This document shows positions 32,951-45,351 of a DNA stretch of 64,000 nt, piece after piece. Both the position numbers and the translations under genes were made by a program. Source of the stretch: Hevea brasiliensis. Lineage: Eukaryota; Streptophyta; Magnoliopsida; Malpighiales; Euphorbiaceae. Numbering within the stretch: the first letter of the stretch is position 1; each line of letters begins with the position of its first letter. The notes beneath the pieces are model-generated. The model did not search any database, was not told the DNA's origin, and worked only from the letters and a program-made list of their open reading frames with translations. The stretch is from the NCBI RefSeq assembly GCF_030052815.1, contig NC_079503.1:44620735-44684734 (forward strand). The letters are read 5' to 3'.

Positions 32951-34477
32951 TCAAAATTTACCTGATGCAAACAGTTGAGGGAACTGTTGCCTCATCATCT
33001 CTTCACTTTCCCAAGTTGCCTCCTCGGTGTTGTGGTGCCTCCAAAGCACTTTCACCAGTGGAATCTACTTGTTCCTCAACTCTTTTACTTCCCGAGCTAG
33101 GATTCGTAGAGGTTCTTCTTCATATGTCAAATCCGGCTGTATTTCAATTTCTTCTCTGGAGATGACATGTGAAGGATCTGAGCGGTATCTTCTGAGCATA
33201 GACACGTGGAACACATTGTGGATCTTGTCCAGCTCTGGTGGTAAAGCTAGCCTATAGGCCACTGGACCCACACGTTCAATGACTTCATATGGGCCAATGA
33301 ACCTAGGGCTCAACTTACCTTTTCTTCCAAACCTCAACACTTTCTTCCACGGTGACACCTTGAGGAACACTTTTTCGCCAACCACATATTCTATTTCTTT
33401 TCTCTTCAGGTCGGCATAAGATTTCTGTCTGTCTGAGGCAACCTTTAAGTTGGCTTTGATTGATTTTACCTTCTCCTCAACCTGTTTCACCAGGTCTGGC
33501 CCTACCAGTTTGTCTTTGCCCAATTCAGTCCAGCACACTGGAGTTCTACATTTTCTCCCATACAGTGCTTCATATGGGGCCATTTGAATGCTAGCTTGGT
33601 AGCTATTGTTGTATGCAAACTCTGCCAGTGGGAGGTATCTATCCCAACTTCCCTCAAACTCAATGACACAACTCCTCAGCATATCCTCAAGGACCTGACA
33701 TATATTTCATGTTATTGTTATCATTTCCATTCAATATTTGTATCAATTTCATTGGTTTCAATTGTTTACCTGGATTATTCTTTCTGATTGCCCATCCGTC
33801 TGAGGATGGAAAGCTGTGCTGAAATGGAGTTGTGTACCTAAGGACTCATGCAACTTCTTCCAGAATCTCGATGTAAACCTTGGGTCTCGATCAGATATGA
33901 TGGAAAGTGGAATTCCATGTAGTCTAACTATCTCACTGATATACAATTCTGCTAACTTCTCCAGTGAGTAGTCAGTCCTAACTGGCAGAAAGTGTGCTGA
34001 CTTTGTTAATCTATCAACTATCACCCATGCTGCATTATGTTTCTTCCGGGTGAGAGGTAGACCACTTACAAAATCCATGGTGACCCGATCCCATTTCCAT
34101 TCAGGTATGCGTATAGGCTGTAGCAAACCTAATGGAACTTGATGTTCTACCTTGACTTGCTGACATGTCAAGCATTTAGTTATATAGTCAGCTATGTCTT
34201 TCTTCATACCAGGCCACCAATACTGAAGCTTCAGATCATGGTACATCTTTGTACTTCCTGGGTGCATAGCATATACACTGGTGTGTGCCTCTTTTAGAAT
34301 ACTGGCCTTCAATTCCCCATTATCTGGTACACACAGTCTTCCCTTGTAATACAGACACCCATCTGCTTTCACCTCATAGTCAGTTGCTTTTTCTTCTGAG
34401 ATTTTGCTCATAACAGCCCTTAGCTTCTCATCTGCCTTTTGCCCATCTAAAATCTGCTGTAGCAGGTTTGGCCTCAC
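32951..34477 (-). pseudogene. E5 integrase and chromodomain, with 75-bp intron-like segment
   Basis: Sense strand reads from 34477 down. The HHCC zinc domain ([18 protein letters not shown]...CLTCQQVK) and the catalytic D-D-E ([25 protein letters not shown]) are all intact as far as the intron (33769-33695). The frame then resumes VLEDMLRSC and runs through GPYEVIERVGPVAYRLALP to KELRNK, where a TAG replaces the CAG of relatives (near 33063). The chromodomain continues in frame to TGA at 32951. Apart from the intron and that one nonsense codon, this region is coding-like. It is preceded by the TAA (34478-34480) shared with E1. Confidence 0.9.
33695..33769 (-). other. Intron-like segment in E5 integrase
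   Basis: 75 nt on the minus strand, CCAG/GTAAACAATT at the donor and ATATATGTCAG at the acceptor. By hand alignment it differs from the E1 copy at 9 of 75 positions with no indel. Neither splice dinucleotide nor the GTAAA start is changed. Confidence 0.75.
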
Positions 34478-35940
34478 TTACAACTCAGCCAAAATAGCTC
34501 CATCTCGAACCAAAGATAGACGGGCATTCAATGATCTCAAGGCTGTCATGGATTTTCTGCTCAAAGCATCTGCAACTACATTTGCCTTCCTAGGATGGTA
34601 GTCAATTACACAATCATAGTCCTTCAAGAACTCAATCCATCGCCTGCTCTAAGGTTGAGCTCCTTCCAGGTTGGCTAGTATTTCAAGCTCTTGTGGTCTG
34701 TGTAAATATAGCACTTTTCACCATACAAGTAATGCCTCCATATCTTCAGTGCGAAGATAATTGCTGCAAGCTCTAGATCATGGGTAGGGTAGTTCTGTTC
34801 ATGTGGCCTTAACTGTCTGGAAGCATACGCGATCACTTTCCCCTCTTGCATCAATACACACCCTAACCCATTATGTGAGGCATCACTGTAGACCACGAAG
34901 TCTTTTCACGACACCGGCTGTTAACACCGTGCCTCTGTCAACATAGCCTTCAACTTCTCAAACTGGTCCGACACTTGTCATTCCAACAAATCGACATTCT
35001 TGTGTAACAACTTGGTCATTGGAGCACTATTAGGGAAAATCCTTCACAAATCTTCAGTAATACCCACTAGCCCCAAGAAACTTCGACTCGCTTGTATTTC
35101 GGGAGGCTTCCATTCCATCACTGCTTCTATTTTCTTGGGATCCACCCTAATCCCATCAACTGACACTATGTGTCCAAGGAATGCAATCTCATTCAGCCAA
35201 AAGTCACACTTGGACAACTTAGCATACAGCTTTTTTTCTCTCAGGGTTTGCAGAACAATCCTCAAATGCTCATCATGTTCTTCCCTGGTCTTGGAATACA
35301 CCAAAATATCATCAATAAAGACCACTACGAACCGATCTAGGTATGGATGGATGATACGGTTCATAAGGTCCATGAATGCCGTTGGTGCATTAGTTAGGCC
35401 AAAGGGCATCACCAGAAACTCATAATGCCCATACCAGGTCCTGAATGCAGTCTTTGGCACATCTGCATCCTTCACCCTCAACTGATGATACCCTGATCTG
35501 AGATCAATCTTAGAAAATACTCCTGCTCCCTTCAACTGATCAAACAGATCATCAATTCTAGGCAACGGATATTTATTCTTCACCGTCACTTTATTCAACT
35601 GTCGGTAATCAATGCATAGCCTCAAAGTCCCATCCTTCTTTTTCACAAACAGCACTGGAGCTCCCCATCGTGACACACTGGGGCGTATGAACCCCTTATC
35701 AAGCAACTCTTGCAACTGAGTTTTCAACTCCCTCAATTCAGTGGGTGCCATCCTATAAGGAGCAATGGAAATGGGTGTTGTACCCGGCAGTGTCTCAATA
35801 GCAAATTCGACTTCCCTTTCTGGTGGCAATCCAGGCAACTCTTCAGGAAATACCTCTGGGAAGTCTCTTACTGTGGGTATGTCACTCAGGTTTGGCTTAG
35901 CCTGCCTAGTATCCACCACGTGTGCTAGGTAGGCTTCACA
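34478..35940 (-). pseudogene. E5 reverse transcriptase and RNase H
   Basis: RT is open from 35919 to 35044 on the minus strand: [71 protein letters not shown] and [14 protein letters not shown]. The catalytic FIDD is intact. A frameshift near 35090 damages the RT-RNase H connection. RNase H is open at 34896-34675 ([39 protein letters not shown]), with another frame break near 34670. The segment ends at the TAA shared with E1. Confidence 0.9.
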
Positions 35941-37588
35941 CTTTTCTCATCATTCTTCTTGCAATCTGGTCGAGATGACATTGGACAAGAAATCATCCTT
36001 TCCCCACAATCGTGATCTCATTACCCTCTCAAATTTTTAGAGAAATTCTCTTCAATTTGCAATCAACTATTGCACGATGACGTGACAACCACCCATTCCC
36101 AAAATCACGCCAAACTCGTGGAAGGGCAACTCAATCAGTTCCGCCAAGAATTCATACCTGAATCCTTAACGGGCAACTCTTGTATACCTTGTTCACCACT
36201 ACATCGTGACCCAATGGATTAGTGACCGTAATGTCTTGGTCACTCTCCTATTAGTATCCCCTTTCTACGGGTAAGTTGATGCAAATGTAGGAATGAGTGG
36301 ATCCTGGATCCACCAATGCATGCACAGGTGTAGTGTAGAGGAAGAATGTATCCCTGATGACGTCCGGGGCATCTTGCTCCTCCTGAGCTCTCAGGGCATA
36401 ATTCCTGGCAGTGGTCCGTTATCCGCCTCTCTGGCTCGGATGCGAGCCTCGTGATGGTCCCACTGCGCCGACCGCCAGATTTTCTACCTCTCGTGGTGCA
36501 GAGCGTGTCTTTCTCGCTTGTGTTGGAGCAACAGTAGTAGTTCTGCGTGGACAGTTCCTCACCGATGCTCTGTTGACCCACACCTCAAGCAGTGCACCGC
36601 CACTCTCCAACACTCCCTTATGCCATTTCTGACAGTGTGGGCACGCAGAAGATGCTGGGGCTGGTCCCCTGAACCCCATCCCTGGAGAGCTGCCCACTGA
36701 TGGTGTGGACTGGACTCTCCTAGGGGTGAACTGTGGCCTAGGCCCCGAGACCGACCACTCGTGGCTGAACCGAACTCTGTGCAGGAGGACCCTTGAACTT
36801 CTTCCCAAATACAGGAGCTGAACTAGACTGACCCGGGCCCCTCTTCTGCTATCTATCCCTTCTGGTCTGCTCACTGATTCTCACTTTTTCCACCTTTATT
36901 GCAGCTTCCACTAACTTGGTAAATTCTGTGATTCCCAAGGCAGTGAGCTGGATATTGATGTTGTCATTTAGTCACTCTACAAATCTCTTGCAACTTACAT
37001 CTTCTTTATGGACAATATCCCTTCCATAGCGGGTCAATCTTACGAATTCCTTCTCATATTCGCCACCGACACCGTCGCCTCAGGTTAATAAACTCTCTTC
37101 TTCTCTCTTCCAGGTATACAGTACCCACATATTTCTTCTTGAATTCAGAGAGGAAGAAGTCCCAAGTTACAGCTTCTGGTTGCACTTCACTGGACACAGT
37201 GTCCCACTACTCATATGCATCATCTTGCAAAGAAAGATATGGCGACTTCGTGTTTTGCTCGAGTGCGGTGGAGTTGTTTTAGGACTCACTGCCTGCTCAA
37301 CCAATTCTACCGCAATGCAGTCATCTTCTCTCTTGCCATAGAAATCCACCGCCCCAAACTTTCTTAGCCTTTCCAGTGTGATTTACTGTGGAGCCGGTGG
37401 TGGTGGTGTCAGCCGGCATTACCCGGCCATTTGTCTAAAGAAGTCGGCCATTTGTGAAACATGGCTCGTGGAGGCCGAAAGGTGCTCGCTGAGTCGGGAG
37501 CAGATTCTCTCATGCCCCAGCCTCACCGCCGCAGTGGAGCATGACTCTCCACTTCCTCCTCAACGGCTCTCTGAGATGAAGGGTCCAT
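35941..37588 (-). pseudogene. E5 gag and protease, heavily frameshifted
   Basis: The gag start is ATG at 37588 (MDPSSQRAVEEEVES), supporting the same start in E1. Later pieces recognisable against E1 include FYGKREDD (about 37340), the PASSACPHCQKWHKG Cys/His region (about 36620-36660) and protease-like ...DPGSTHSF text near 36290-36310. These pieces fall in different frames with many one- or two-base indels, although the LTRs and RT of the same element are well preserved. Confidence 0.8.
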
Positions 37589-37698
37589 ATCCTATTCAAA
37601 ATAAGAAAGATAAACAGATCTGCGTTAGTGTCACCTCGACTCTTACAAATGCAATGCATGGTATGGACTCAATCTAGGCCCAAAAACGCCTAAACCAG

Positions 37699-37710
37699 GC
37701 TCTGATACCA
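37699..37710 (-). promoter_or_regulatory. E5 primer-binding site (tRNA-iMet)
   Basis: Sense TGGTATCAGAGC, five bases after the 5' LTR end. Exact complement of the initiator tRNA-Met 3' end. Confidence 0.92.
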
Positions 37711-37715
37711 CTAAA

Positions 37716-40700
37716 TGTGACACCCCTTACCCGTGTACAGTATACCCGAGTAAGTAATGCCACACGATGTACCGGCACACTCTAATATACCTTAATTATT
37801 TTATACCATGCTTTTGAATATAATTTGTGAAATATACTTTATTTAAGCCATTTATCAAAATTATTATTTATTTGAGGTTCCGAAAATTTTAAAGAAAATC
37901 CGGCGGAGTACCGGCTAAAAATGGAGAAAACAGTTCTTCGGAACCTGTTAAAAACACTTCCAAATAATTACCAAACAATCCCAACTTCAATTTATCAGCA
38001 AAATCTCAATATTAAGATCTCAACAACATTTCAATTCCAGTTCTCAATCATCCATCACATGAGATGATCACATATAAATCACAAGTAAACATTTACTTTT
38101 CCATTCACAAGTACAATTTTCATAATTTACATAAACATCAATATACATTACACAAGTTTAATTACATAGGAGAAAAACAAAGTTAAGTTACAAAATGTCA
38201 AAATGACACCTAATGTCCTACCAATGCACCGCAGAAGTTGAGGTGACACGGACACTGTGCAGAGCTGCAGGATGAACTCACCCAGTCTGTGGTCTACTGG
38301 GCTCACGATCTGTATCTCCAGTACCTACGCGTGGCAAAAGTAACGTGCTAAGCAATAATGCTTAGTGGTGTAATAATATAATAAAAGAAAATAGCAAGAA
38401 ATTAAATGTGTAGTGAATGTGTACGTTTTATTTGTTTGGTATTTGTATATCATTTACTTTGTCCACTTTTATTCATTTGGTTGCCCCAAGTAACCTACAC
38501 TAGACGCATCGGATCGATAACGGGTAAACCGCACCGGGTATCTAGTACTCGGCCGCCACACACCATCGGTCACATATGCATCTCCCGGTGTAAAATGCGG
38601 CTAACAAGTCAGAATAATATTAGGCACGAGGCCAAGTCTCAATATAATGTCAAAATGGCTAAAAGCCATAAAATCATGGAATGGCATATTGCCATGTGCA
38701 GTACTGCTAACTGAACCCTATTGGCATGCCAAACTATCCAAACCAATCTTGTTAGGTATACTAGGGCATTCGATACTTTAAAATTCTTCAATCTTTGAAT
38801 TTCAAGTTTTGGTATTACTATTCACCTCTATGGTCAACTAAAATGTTGACTTTTAGGTAGAAATTAGGTACATTGGTTTTGGCACTCCCAACATACCACA
38901 TTTTGTGTTTAAAACTTGTTGGCATTGAGCGTTAATACCATTTCTAAGCATTAAACAAAAGGAGCAGATTTTTCAGATTTTGTACCATAAATTTACTGTT
39001 CTATTTGGAACTGTTACAGTGGAAATTTGAAGAAATGGCAAACATGAAAGTTGTTCCTTATTTTGTCTAGTTGAATTTCTTTTTTTGAATCACTCCATTT
39101 GGAGTTTTGTAGCTCCAAATATGGTCCAAAAACCACAGCTGGCCGGATTTCCATTCTGCAGAAATTACCATATCTACAGTAACATGAACAGTGACTGCCA
39201 GTGCCATTTAGGTTAGGTTTTGGCCATAATTTGGGGTAGGTTTCTTCATGAAAGTTGTTTGTCTATGTCTTAACTTGTTGCTGTAAAAATTTCAGGTCAA
39301 TTGACCAAATCTACAGTGAGTTATGGCCAAATGAACAGTTACTGTTCATTTGGTCAATTCTGCAGGGGCTGTTGCAGTGTGTCCGGATTGGGGCCAAGTT
39401 TTGGTCCTCTTGCTTTGGTCTTTTGGGCATGGTTTCTTCAGCAAAAATGTGCCATTATAAGCCTAGTTTCATGTCCAATTGGCCAAAAATCAATTGGACC
39501 TACACAGCCAAAGTTATGGCTGTGCAAGTGGACTGAAATTTTAGTCACTCTGCTGTACTAAGAAGGTAGCCTACACATTCACTTGGCTATACTATTTTTC
39601 AGTCCAATTCATGGTCAACATACCTAAAATGGTCACTAATTGACCCTTATAATGTTCTTTCACAATTTCATAAGCTAAATCCAAGTTTCACTTCTCAAAA
39701 CCCTAATGTCCAATTTAAATTACCCATAAACCTCAATTAGCACACTAATTCAACATCCATGCATATTCATACCTTAAACATCATTTCTATCCATTCTAAA
39801 TTCATTAAAACAATCAACCACATCCTTCCTTAGGGCTGCCAAAAATTGAAGATGCCCTAACACATATAATTTACTTCAAATTCTTACAATTTCTTAACTT
39901 AAAATGATGCTCTAACAAGGATTAAAGGAGTGAGAGTGAAAGGATAGCACTAACCTCACTTTAACCTCTTGTAGGGCAGATTTCTTCAAGCTAAAACTTC
40001 ACTTTCCTTCTTCTTCTTGGCTGCCAAAAGCTTCCCCAAGTGATATGGTCAAGGTTTAATGAAAGGGGTTAGGGTTTAGTGGTGTAACAAGGTAGGAAAT
40101 TAAGCTTGCTTGATTGAACATCAATGGAGGGAGGAAGAAGAGAAACTCACATTTTTGGCTGAAGAGAAGGCAGCTGGTTTTTGGTCTTCCTTGGTCTTTA
40201 TTTAGCTCTTTTATTAGTTAGTCAAATGGTTACTTAATGGTGATTGGTTGGCAATTTTAAATGACATCATCAAGATGTCATAAATGAGCTTTTCTTTGAT
40301 TTTTCTTTTCTTTTCATCACTACTCAATTTCAATTTAATTTCTAGTAATGTTTATTCATATTTTATGTCATATTAATTATTTAATCAACTGGACAAGTCG
40401 GCCAAAAATACCTCTGAAGGCGAAATGACCAAAATGCCCTCCGTTTGGCTTAACGGGTCAAAATTGTCTGTACCGATTGAAAAATTTTTCTAGGTATTTT
40501 CTTGGAATTCTAATGCCATGGGAACCTCAATAACCCTTCTCTGGAGTCCCAAAAATTATTTTATAATTTTTCCCCCGGGTCTAGGGCTCCTCATTGCGAG
40601 AACCGCAACTTCCCTCTGGTTACCCATCGTTAGGGCACCGGCTCGTTTAACTTGGTTGTATTTTATTTCAAAAATTTTTACTAAATTTTTCTTATTAATA

Positions 40701-40822
40701 TTTGAGTTAATTATGATTCTCGACTTTAGTTTAAATATTTTTCTGGACGTTCTAGCTGTCCGGACCAACACCGGTCACCGGAACAGTAGAATGTACGGAG
40801 TTGGTACAGGGAGGGTGTTACA
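37716..40822 (-). repeat. E5 5' LTR
   Basis: 3,107 bp, closely similar to 29839-32921. It has the intact hairpin CTAAGCA-ATAA-TGCTTAG (38348-38365, as read on +), the palindrome near 39327-39353 and a TGACATC inverted repeat near 40260. Confidence 0.93.
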
Positions 40823-40827
40823 CTTCC

Positions 40828-41625
40828 TCACATTCGTAATATTTCTTTGTTATATTTGAACCAACTGTTCGAATTTTTACTTCTATAACTCTTTTTATTT
40901 GTCAATATTCTATAACTTACTTTCTTTTGTACTAAACTATAACCTTTCGATATTCTAACCTTTGAGTTTTAGATCCCTAAGTAGGATTTTCAAACTTATT
41001 TCTAACAATTAAATTCTGTCATGGCATAACTATACCAAAAAAGATGCCGTTGGCAACTATTCTTATCTAGGTGTACTATCAGGTGGTACGTAGCTCTACA
41101 CAATAATCTCAAGTCGATCAGAATCTGCGACTACGGATAAACATCAAGAACATTGCATAGTTACTACGATACATCCCAATAGATCAAATTTTCCTATCTT
41201 TTATCCTTTTCCAATTTACTAATATCCCGAACTTATTATGATTACAATATCCATTAACAATTACTAACAGTGACATTCTTGCCCTCATCTAGAGCAATTC
41301 CATTACTGCATCTTACTTTTACGTCCTCTTGCCTTACATTAAGTAGGCTCGCCAATTAGCTTTATAATTTATGGTGTGTTAGAAAATACTTTTCGCCAAT
41401 AAACTCTTTCAAAACTAATTTCACTTATTATCACAATCCTTATTTTAAAGGGCTAATCACTAATGCATCAAAATTTATTCCCCTGTAAAGGAATAACAAT
41501 AGAACATATAGTTTTAACACTAACATAAAAGTATGCAGACCCCAGGTCAAACAATACATATATATATCTTAGTTACTATTTGAGAAAGTACCAACAACAA
41601 TATCAAAAGTCTAAGTCTCTTCTCT
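40828..41625 (-). other. E4 non-coding internal DNA (part 2)
   Basis: Continues the E2-like non-coding sequence after E5, for example ctcacattcgtaatatttctttg, homologous to about 9190 in E2. In autonomous Tekay elements this position between gag and the 3' LTR holds about 4 kb of pol. No pol remnant was recognised here. Homology to E2 ends near 41485, close to the gag 3' end. Confidence 0.75.
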
Positions 41626-42856
41626 CTACCGTATAGCGTATACTCCAGCTGGAGCATCACCCTGTTTTGGCTGATTCACAATACTCTGACTTCTAAGTGT
41701 ACTACCCCTACCTCTACCTTTGCCTCTACTAACTGATGGTGAACTCTTTGGGGTAGAAACTTGGGTTGATCCCTTTGGTGTAGTAAATGATCCAGAACGA
41801 CCTGGATTTACACAATCCCTAGCAAAATGGCCAGTCTCTCCACAGTTAAAACATGCTCCTACGGCTCTATAACATACCCCACTATGTGGTTTACCACAAG
41901 TTTCACAAAGTCGATCCGATTGCATTCACTGGTTTCTGTTGAGTTTCCGATCGGATCGAGGTGGTTTCATCCGGATGATCTATCTCTCTGGACTTCTTAC
42001 TATCTCTGTTGTATCCCCAAAGTTTGCCTCTTTCCAGTAAGACCACTAGAACTCTGTTCTACTGACTTTCCCTCTTTTTCTGTCTTCTCTGATTTCTTTT
42101 TCTCAGAAGCTGCTTCAGATTCAATTCTTTCTAATTCTAGTGCTTGAGAAATAAGTTCAGAGAAGTTGTTATGTTTGAATCCGACCACTTGTAATCTGAT
42201 ACTAGGCTTCAAGCCGGTTTCAAACCTCTTACATCTCTCCCTACTGGTAGAAAGTAGACTTACTGCATAATGGCTCAGGCGGAAAAATTCCCTTTCATAT
42301 TCAGCCACCGATCTACTCCCCTGTTTCAGACTTAGGAACTCTTGCAGTTTCTAATCTACATAAGCATCAGGGACATATTTTTGTCTGAATTCCCTGAGAA
42401 AGTCACTCCAGGTTAGCACTGCAGGTTCTACCAAACTGTGGGGAATGGTTTTCCACCAGTCATAAGCATCCCCCTGTAGCAAAGATACTGAGTATTAAAA
42501 TCTGAGCTCTCTGTGCAGTGCAGTTTCTTGAATACCCTATCCATCCTTTCTAACCACTATTCTGCCTCTAGAGGATCTACTGTCCCCTTGAACTCTGTAG
42601 GCCCATATTTCATCAATTTGTCATATTGTCTAGTAAAAGACTGTGGTTGTACCACTGGTGTCTGTATTGGGGCTTGAGTAGGCACATTACCAGCCATTTG
42701 TTGGAACATTGCAGCCATCTGCTGAGCGAACTGAGCAGGGAATTGCGGCAATGCGGGGGCTGGTGCTGCTGAACCATTGACATTATGTAGGGCTGGGGCA
42801 TCCCCTTGCACCTCATCCTCTATAGATTGATCGATTGAACGATCACCCTCTTCCAT
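41626..42856 (-). pseudogene. E4 gag (gag-only element)
   Basis: The ATG at 42856 starts MEEGDRSIDQSIEDEVQGDA, close to the E6 gag start. Then come the AAMFQQMAG and QYDKLMKYGPTEFKGTVDP segments, a TAG where relatives have CAG (near 42557), and frameshifted capsid text. An open stretch follows with MAEYEREFFRLSHYA...CKRFETGLKPSIRLQVVG (42308-42000) and a CCHC knuckle CFNCGETGHFARDC (about 41815-41856). It ends VYAIR-TAG at 41626-41628, just where E6 continues into protease. It could once have supplied Gag alone. Confidence 0.88.
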
Positions 42857-43029
42857 AGTCAATGCGAGGATCTTAGACCTCCTAAACAAATAACACAAGT
42901 AGATTTCCTCCCGTTAGTGAATATTTATAATGTAATGTACTGTATGTATCAGACAATGATATTGAGCAGTTGTACTATGAAGAAAGAATATTCAAGTAAC
43001 ATGTGAAAATAGAATTTAAAAAAAAACTA

Positions 43030-43041
43030 GCTCTGATACCA
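43030..43041 (-). promoter_or_regulatory. E4 primer-binding site (tRNA-iMet)
   Basis: Sense TGGTATCAGAGC, eight bases after the LTR end, the same spacing as in E6. Confidence 0.92.
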
Positions 43042-43780
43042 CTAAAACATGTCACACCCTACCCCTCTGTAAGGCATAACATGATCCATAGTATATCTAA
43101 TGAATTACCAACTCCGTCTACTGATAACCCATTAAATACACTACAAGGGATTTTAAAAACTTTTCTTACTTCTTTTACAGTGGTGGGCACTATTTACAGG
43201 TGTTAAAAACCTTTTTGAACTGAAGTGATAGAACTAACACATTTGAATTATTTGGAATTTCTGTAAAAATTTTTGGCAGAGTGCCATCTATATTTTGGAT
43301 AAAACAGTTCTTCAGAAAAACCTGTAAAAAGCACTTCAATATATATTTCCAAATCTCAACTCCAACATGTTTCTCAACACAAATCCACAATAATTTTTCA
43401 AAGACTGAGATACAAGAAATATAATACAATTTTCACAAGTCCAAATAACTCATAATTTATTTTACAACTTTAATGTACAATTTTAATTTACAACTGCTCA
43501 AAACCAAGAACACTATATACATACAGTGAACATACATTACAATATAAAATGCAGAATATGGTATACTCAATATACTCGATGATTTCTCGCTGAATGTACT
43601 AGCAGCCTAGTCTGCTGCCCTGTCAGTCTGTCTACCTGCGACAGCAATGAAAAGCTATCGCTGAGTAAAATTTACTCAGTGGTGCACAATAACAATTTGA
43701 AATGCGATATATAAATCTTTTATTGATAGTTCACAAATCAAATGATTCACAATTCCATTTCACAATTTACAAAATTCACC

Positions 43781-43975
43781 TAACACAAATTTGATCAAGT
43801 AATTGAATAATACCGTTTTGCAAATCAATAACACAATTCGATCAAATAACTGAATAATACCATTTTGCAAATCAATAACACAATTCGATCAAATAACTGA
43901 ATAATACCGTTTTGCAAATCAATAACACAATTCGATCAAATAACTGAATAATACAATGTTGCCAATCGATAACAC
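43781..43975 (-). repeat. 47-bp minisatellite in the E4 5' LTR
   Basis: Four copies of the same unit as at 26383-26575, in the same order. Confidence 0.85.
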
Positions 43976-44422
43976 AATTTAGGCCATGACACAATTTTTC
44001 CACACATGCCGTGTTGTACACCACGACAAAACACACTCACCCCAATAATCGAAATCAATGAGGGAGGAAGCTAGCTGAATAATGAGTACTCATCCATACT
44101 CACCTCAGACTGGCAAGTCAAAGAGGGAGGAACATAATCACACTCACCCTAGACTGATAAGTCAAAGAGGGAGGAATATATCAACAGTGTCATGCCAAAT
44201 GTGAATCAAAACAATTTCAAATCACAATATTTCATACAAACCATAAATCACATTTTATCTCAAAATTTCCATTTGCAAAGTTGGCAATACAATAAGTTCC
44301 AAATAATATTCCCAAAACCAAAGTAATCAAAACTTATTCATAACTCATTTCTCTACATAAATTTGCTAGTAAAAGAAGTGAATATAAAAGTATTGTGCAC
44401 GGACACAATTTAAATCTATAAT

Positions 44423-44600
44423 TAGGGGTGAGCATTCGGTCGGTTCGGTTCCGAACCGAACCGAACCGAAATAACCGATAATCGAAAATCCCATAAATTG
44501 TAAACCGAACTGAACCGTTTATTGGAGAAAAACCGAACCGAACCGAACCAATTATTATCGGTTCGGTTCGGTTCGGTTAATGAAAAACCGAAATTTCAAT
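44423..44600. repeat. hAT subterminal repeats (left; matching set at 49740-49916)
   Basis: Dense direct and inverted copies of ACCGAACCGAA / CGGTTCGGTT within about 180 bp of each end, interspersed with ataaccgataa. Such subterminal arrays are transposase-binding regions in characterised plant hATs. The role here is inferred. Confidence 0.8.
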
Positions 44601-45351
44601 TTTTTTTCAAATGCCAAACAGACCTGCTTGACCTGTAAATTGTACATTTGCATTTGTTCACACTTCATGGTATACAATTCATATAAAATCAATTGTGTAG
44701 CATCAAATAAACAATCAATTTAATAAAATGTCACTATGCCAAATAAACCATAAAATAAATAAAAGTATAAAACCACTAAACCAAATAATAATCCAAGCAT
44801 CAAATGCCAAACCATAAAACAAAACATAATTGAAATAAAAGCTAAAATAACCACAACCATACTCTAAATACAATCCAGTTCAGTTATTATTAAAATCCAT
44901 AAAACAACATAATAATAAAATACTAAATCTCCAACAAGATAAAAGCTAAATACAGTCCATATTAAAATCCATCAAATAACAACAGAATTAAACATAATAT
45001 TAAAATCCATCAAATCTCCAATAATTTGATTTTGAGCGATCCAACCAAATCCAAAAACATGCTCTAATGAAGATGCAACCGTCAATAGCATTGGGAACCT
45101 ACACACAAAAAATAATAAAAAAAAGACAATTGATATATAATAATTAATGAAAGCATAAAATAATGTAAAACTTTAAACAATCAAACTTACATCTAAGAGT
45201 TAAGGGTAGGGGTTGAACAACTTGATCCCCCTAATTGAGTTAGGCCAACACTTGGCAGTACTGAAAATTGAATTATATAAGGGGAAAAAAAATCAATCCA
45301 TATTGAAATAAAAATATTAAAAGATAAAAATTATCTAAATACATGTATTTA

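Larger units (their letters stand above)
29839..40822 (-). mobile_element. E5: Tekay-type chromovirus, same subfamily as E1
   Basis: Inserted in the non-coding internal part of E4. Flanks are cttct (29834-29838) and cttcc (40823-40827); the E2 copy of the site (about 9187) has cttcc, so the left copy changed after insertion. The element is 10,984 bp with both LTRs, PBS, PPT and all pol domains. RT and integrase are much better preserved than in E1. It has few stops in pol and a heavily shifted gag. Confidence 0.95.

Noticed and set aside
37378..37677. + strand ORF of 99 residues
   Set aside because: It is antisense to the start of E5 gag, whose sense reading (MDPSSQRAVEEEVES) is homologous to E1 gag.
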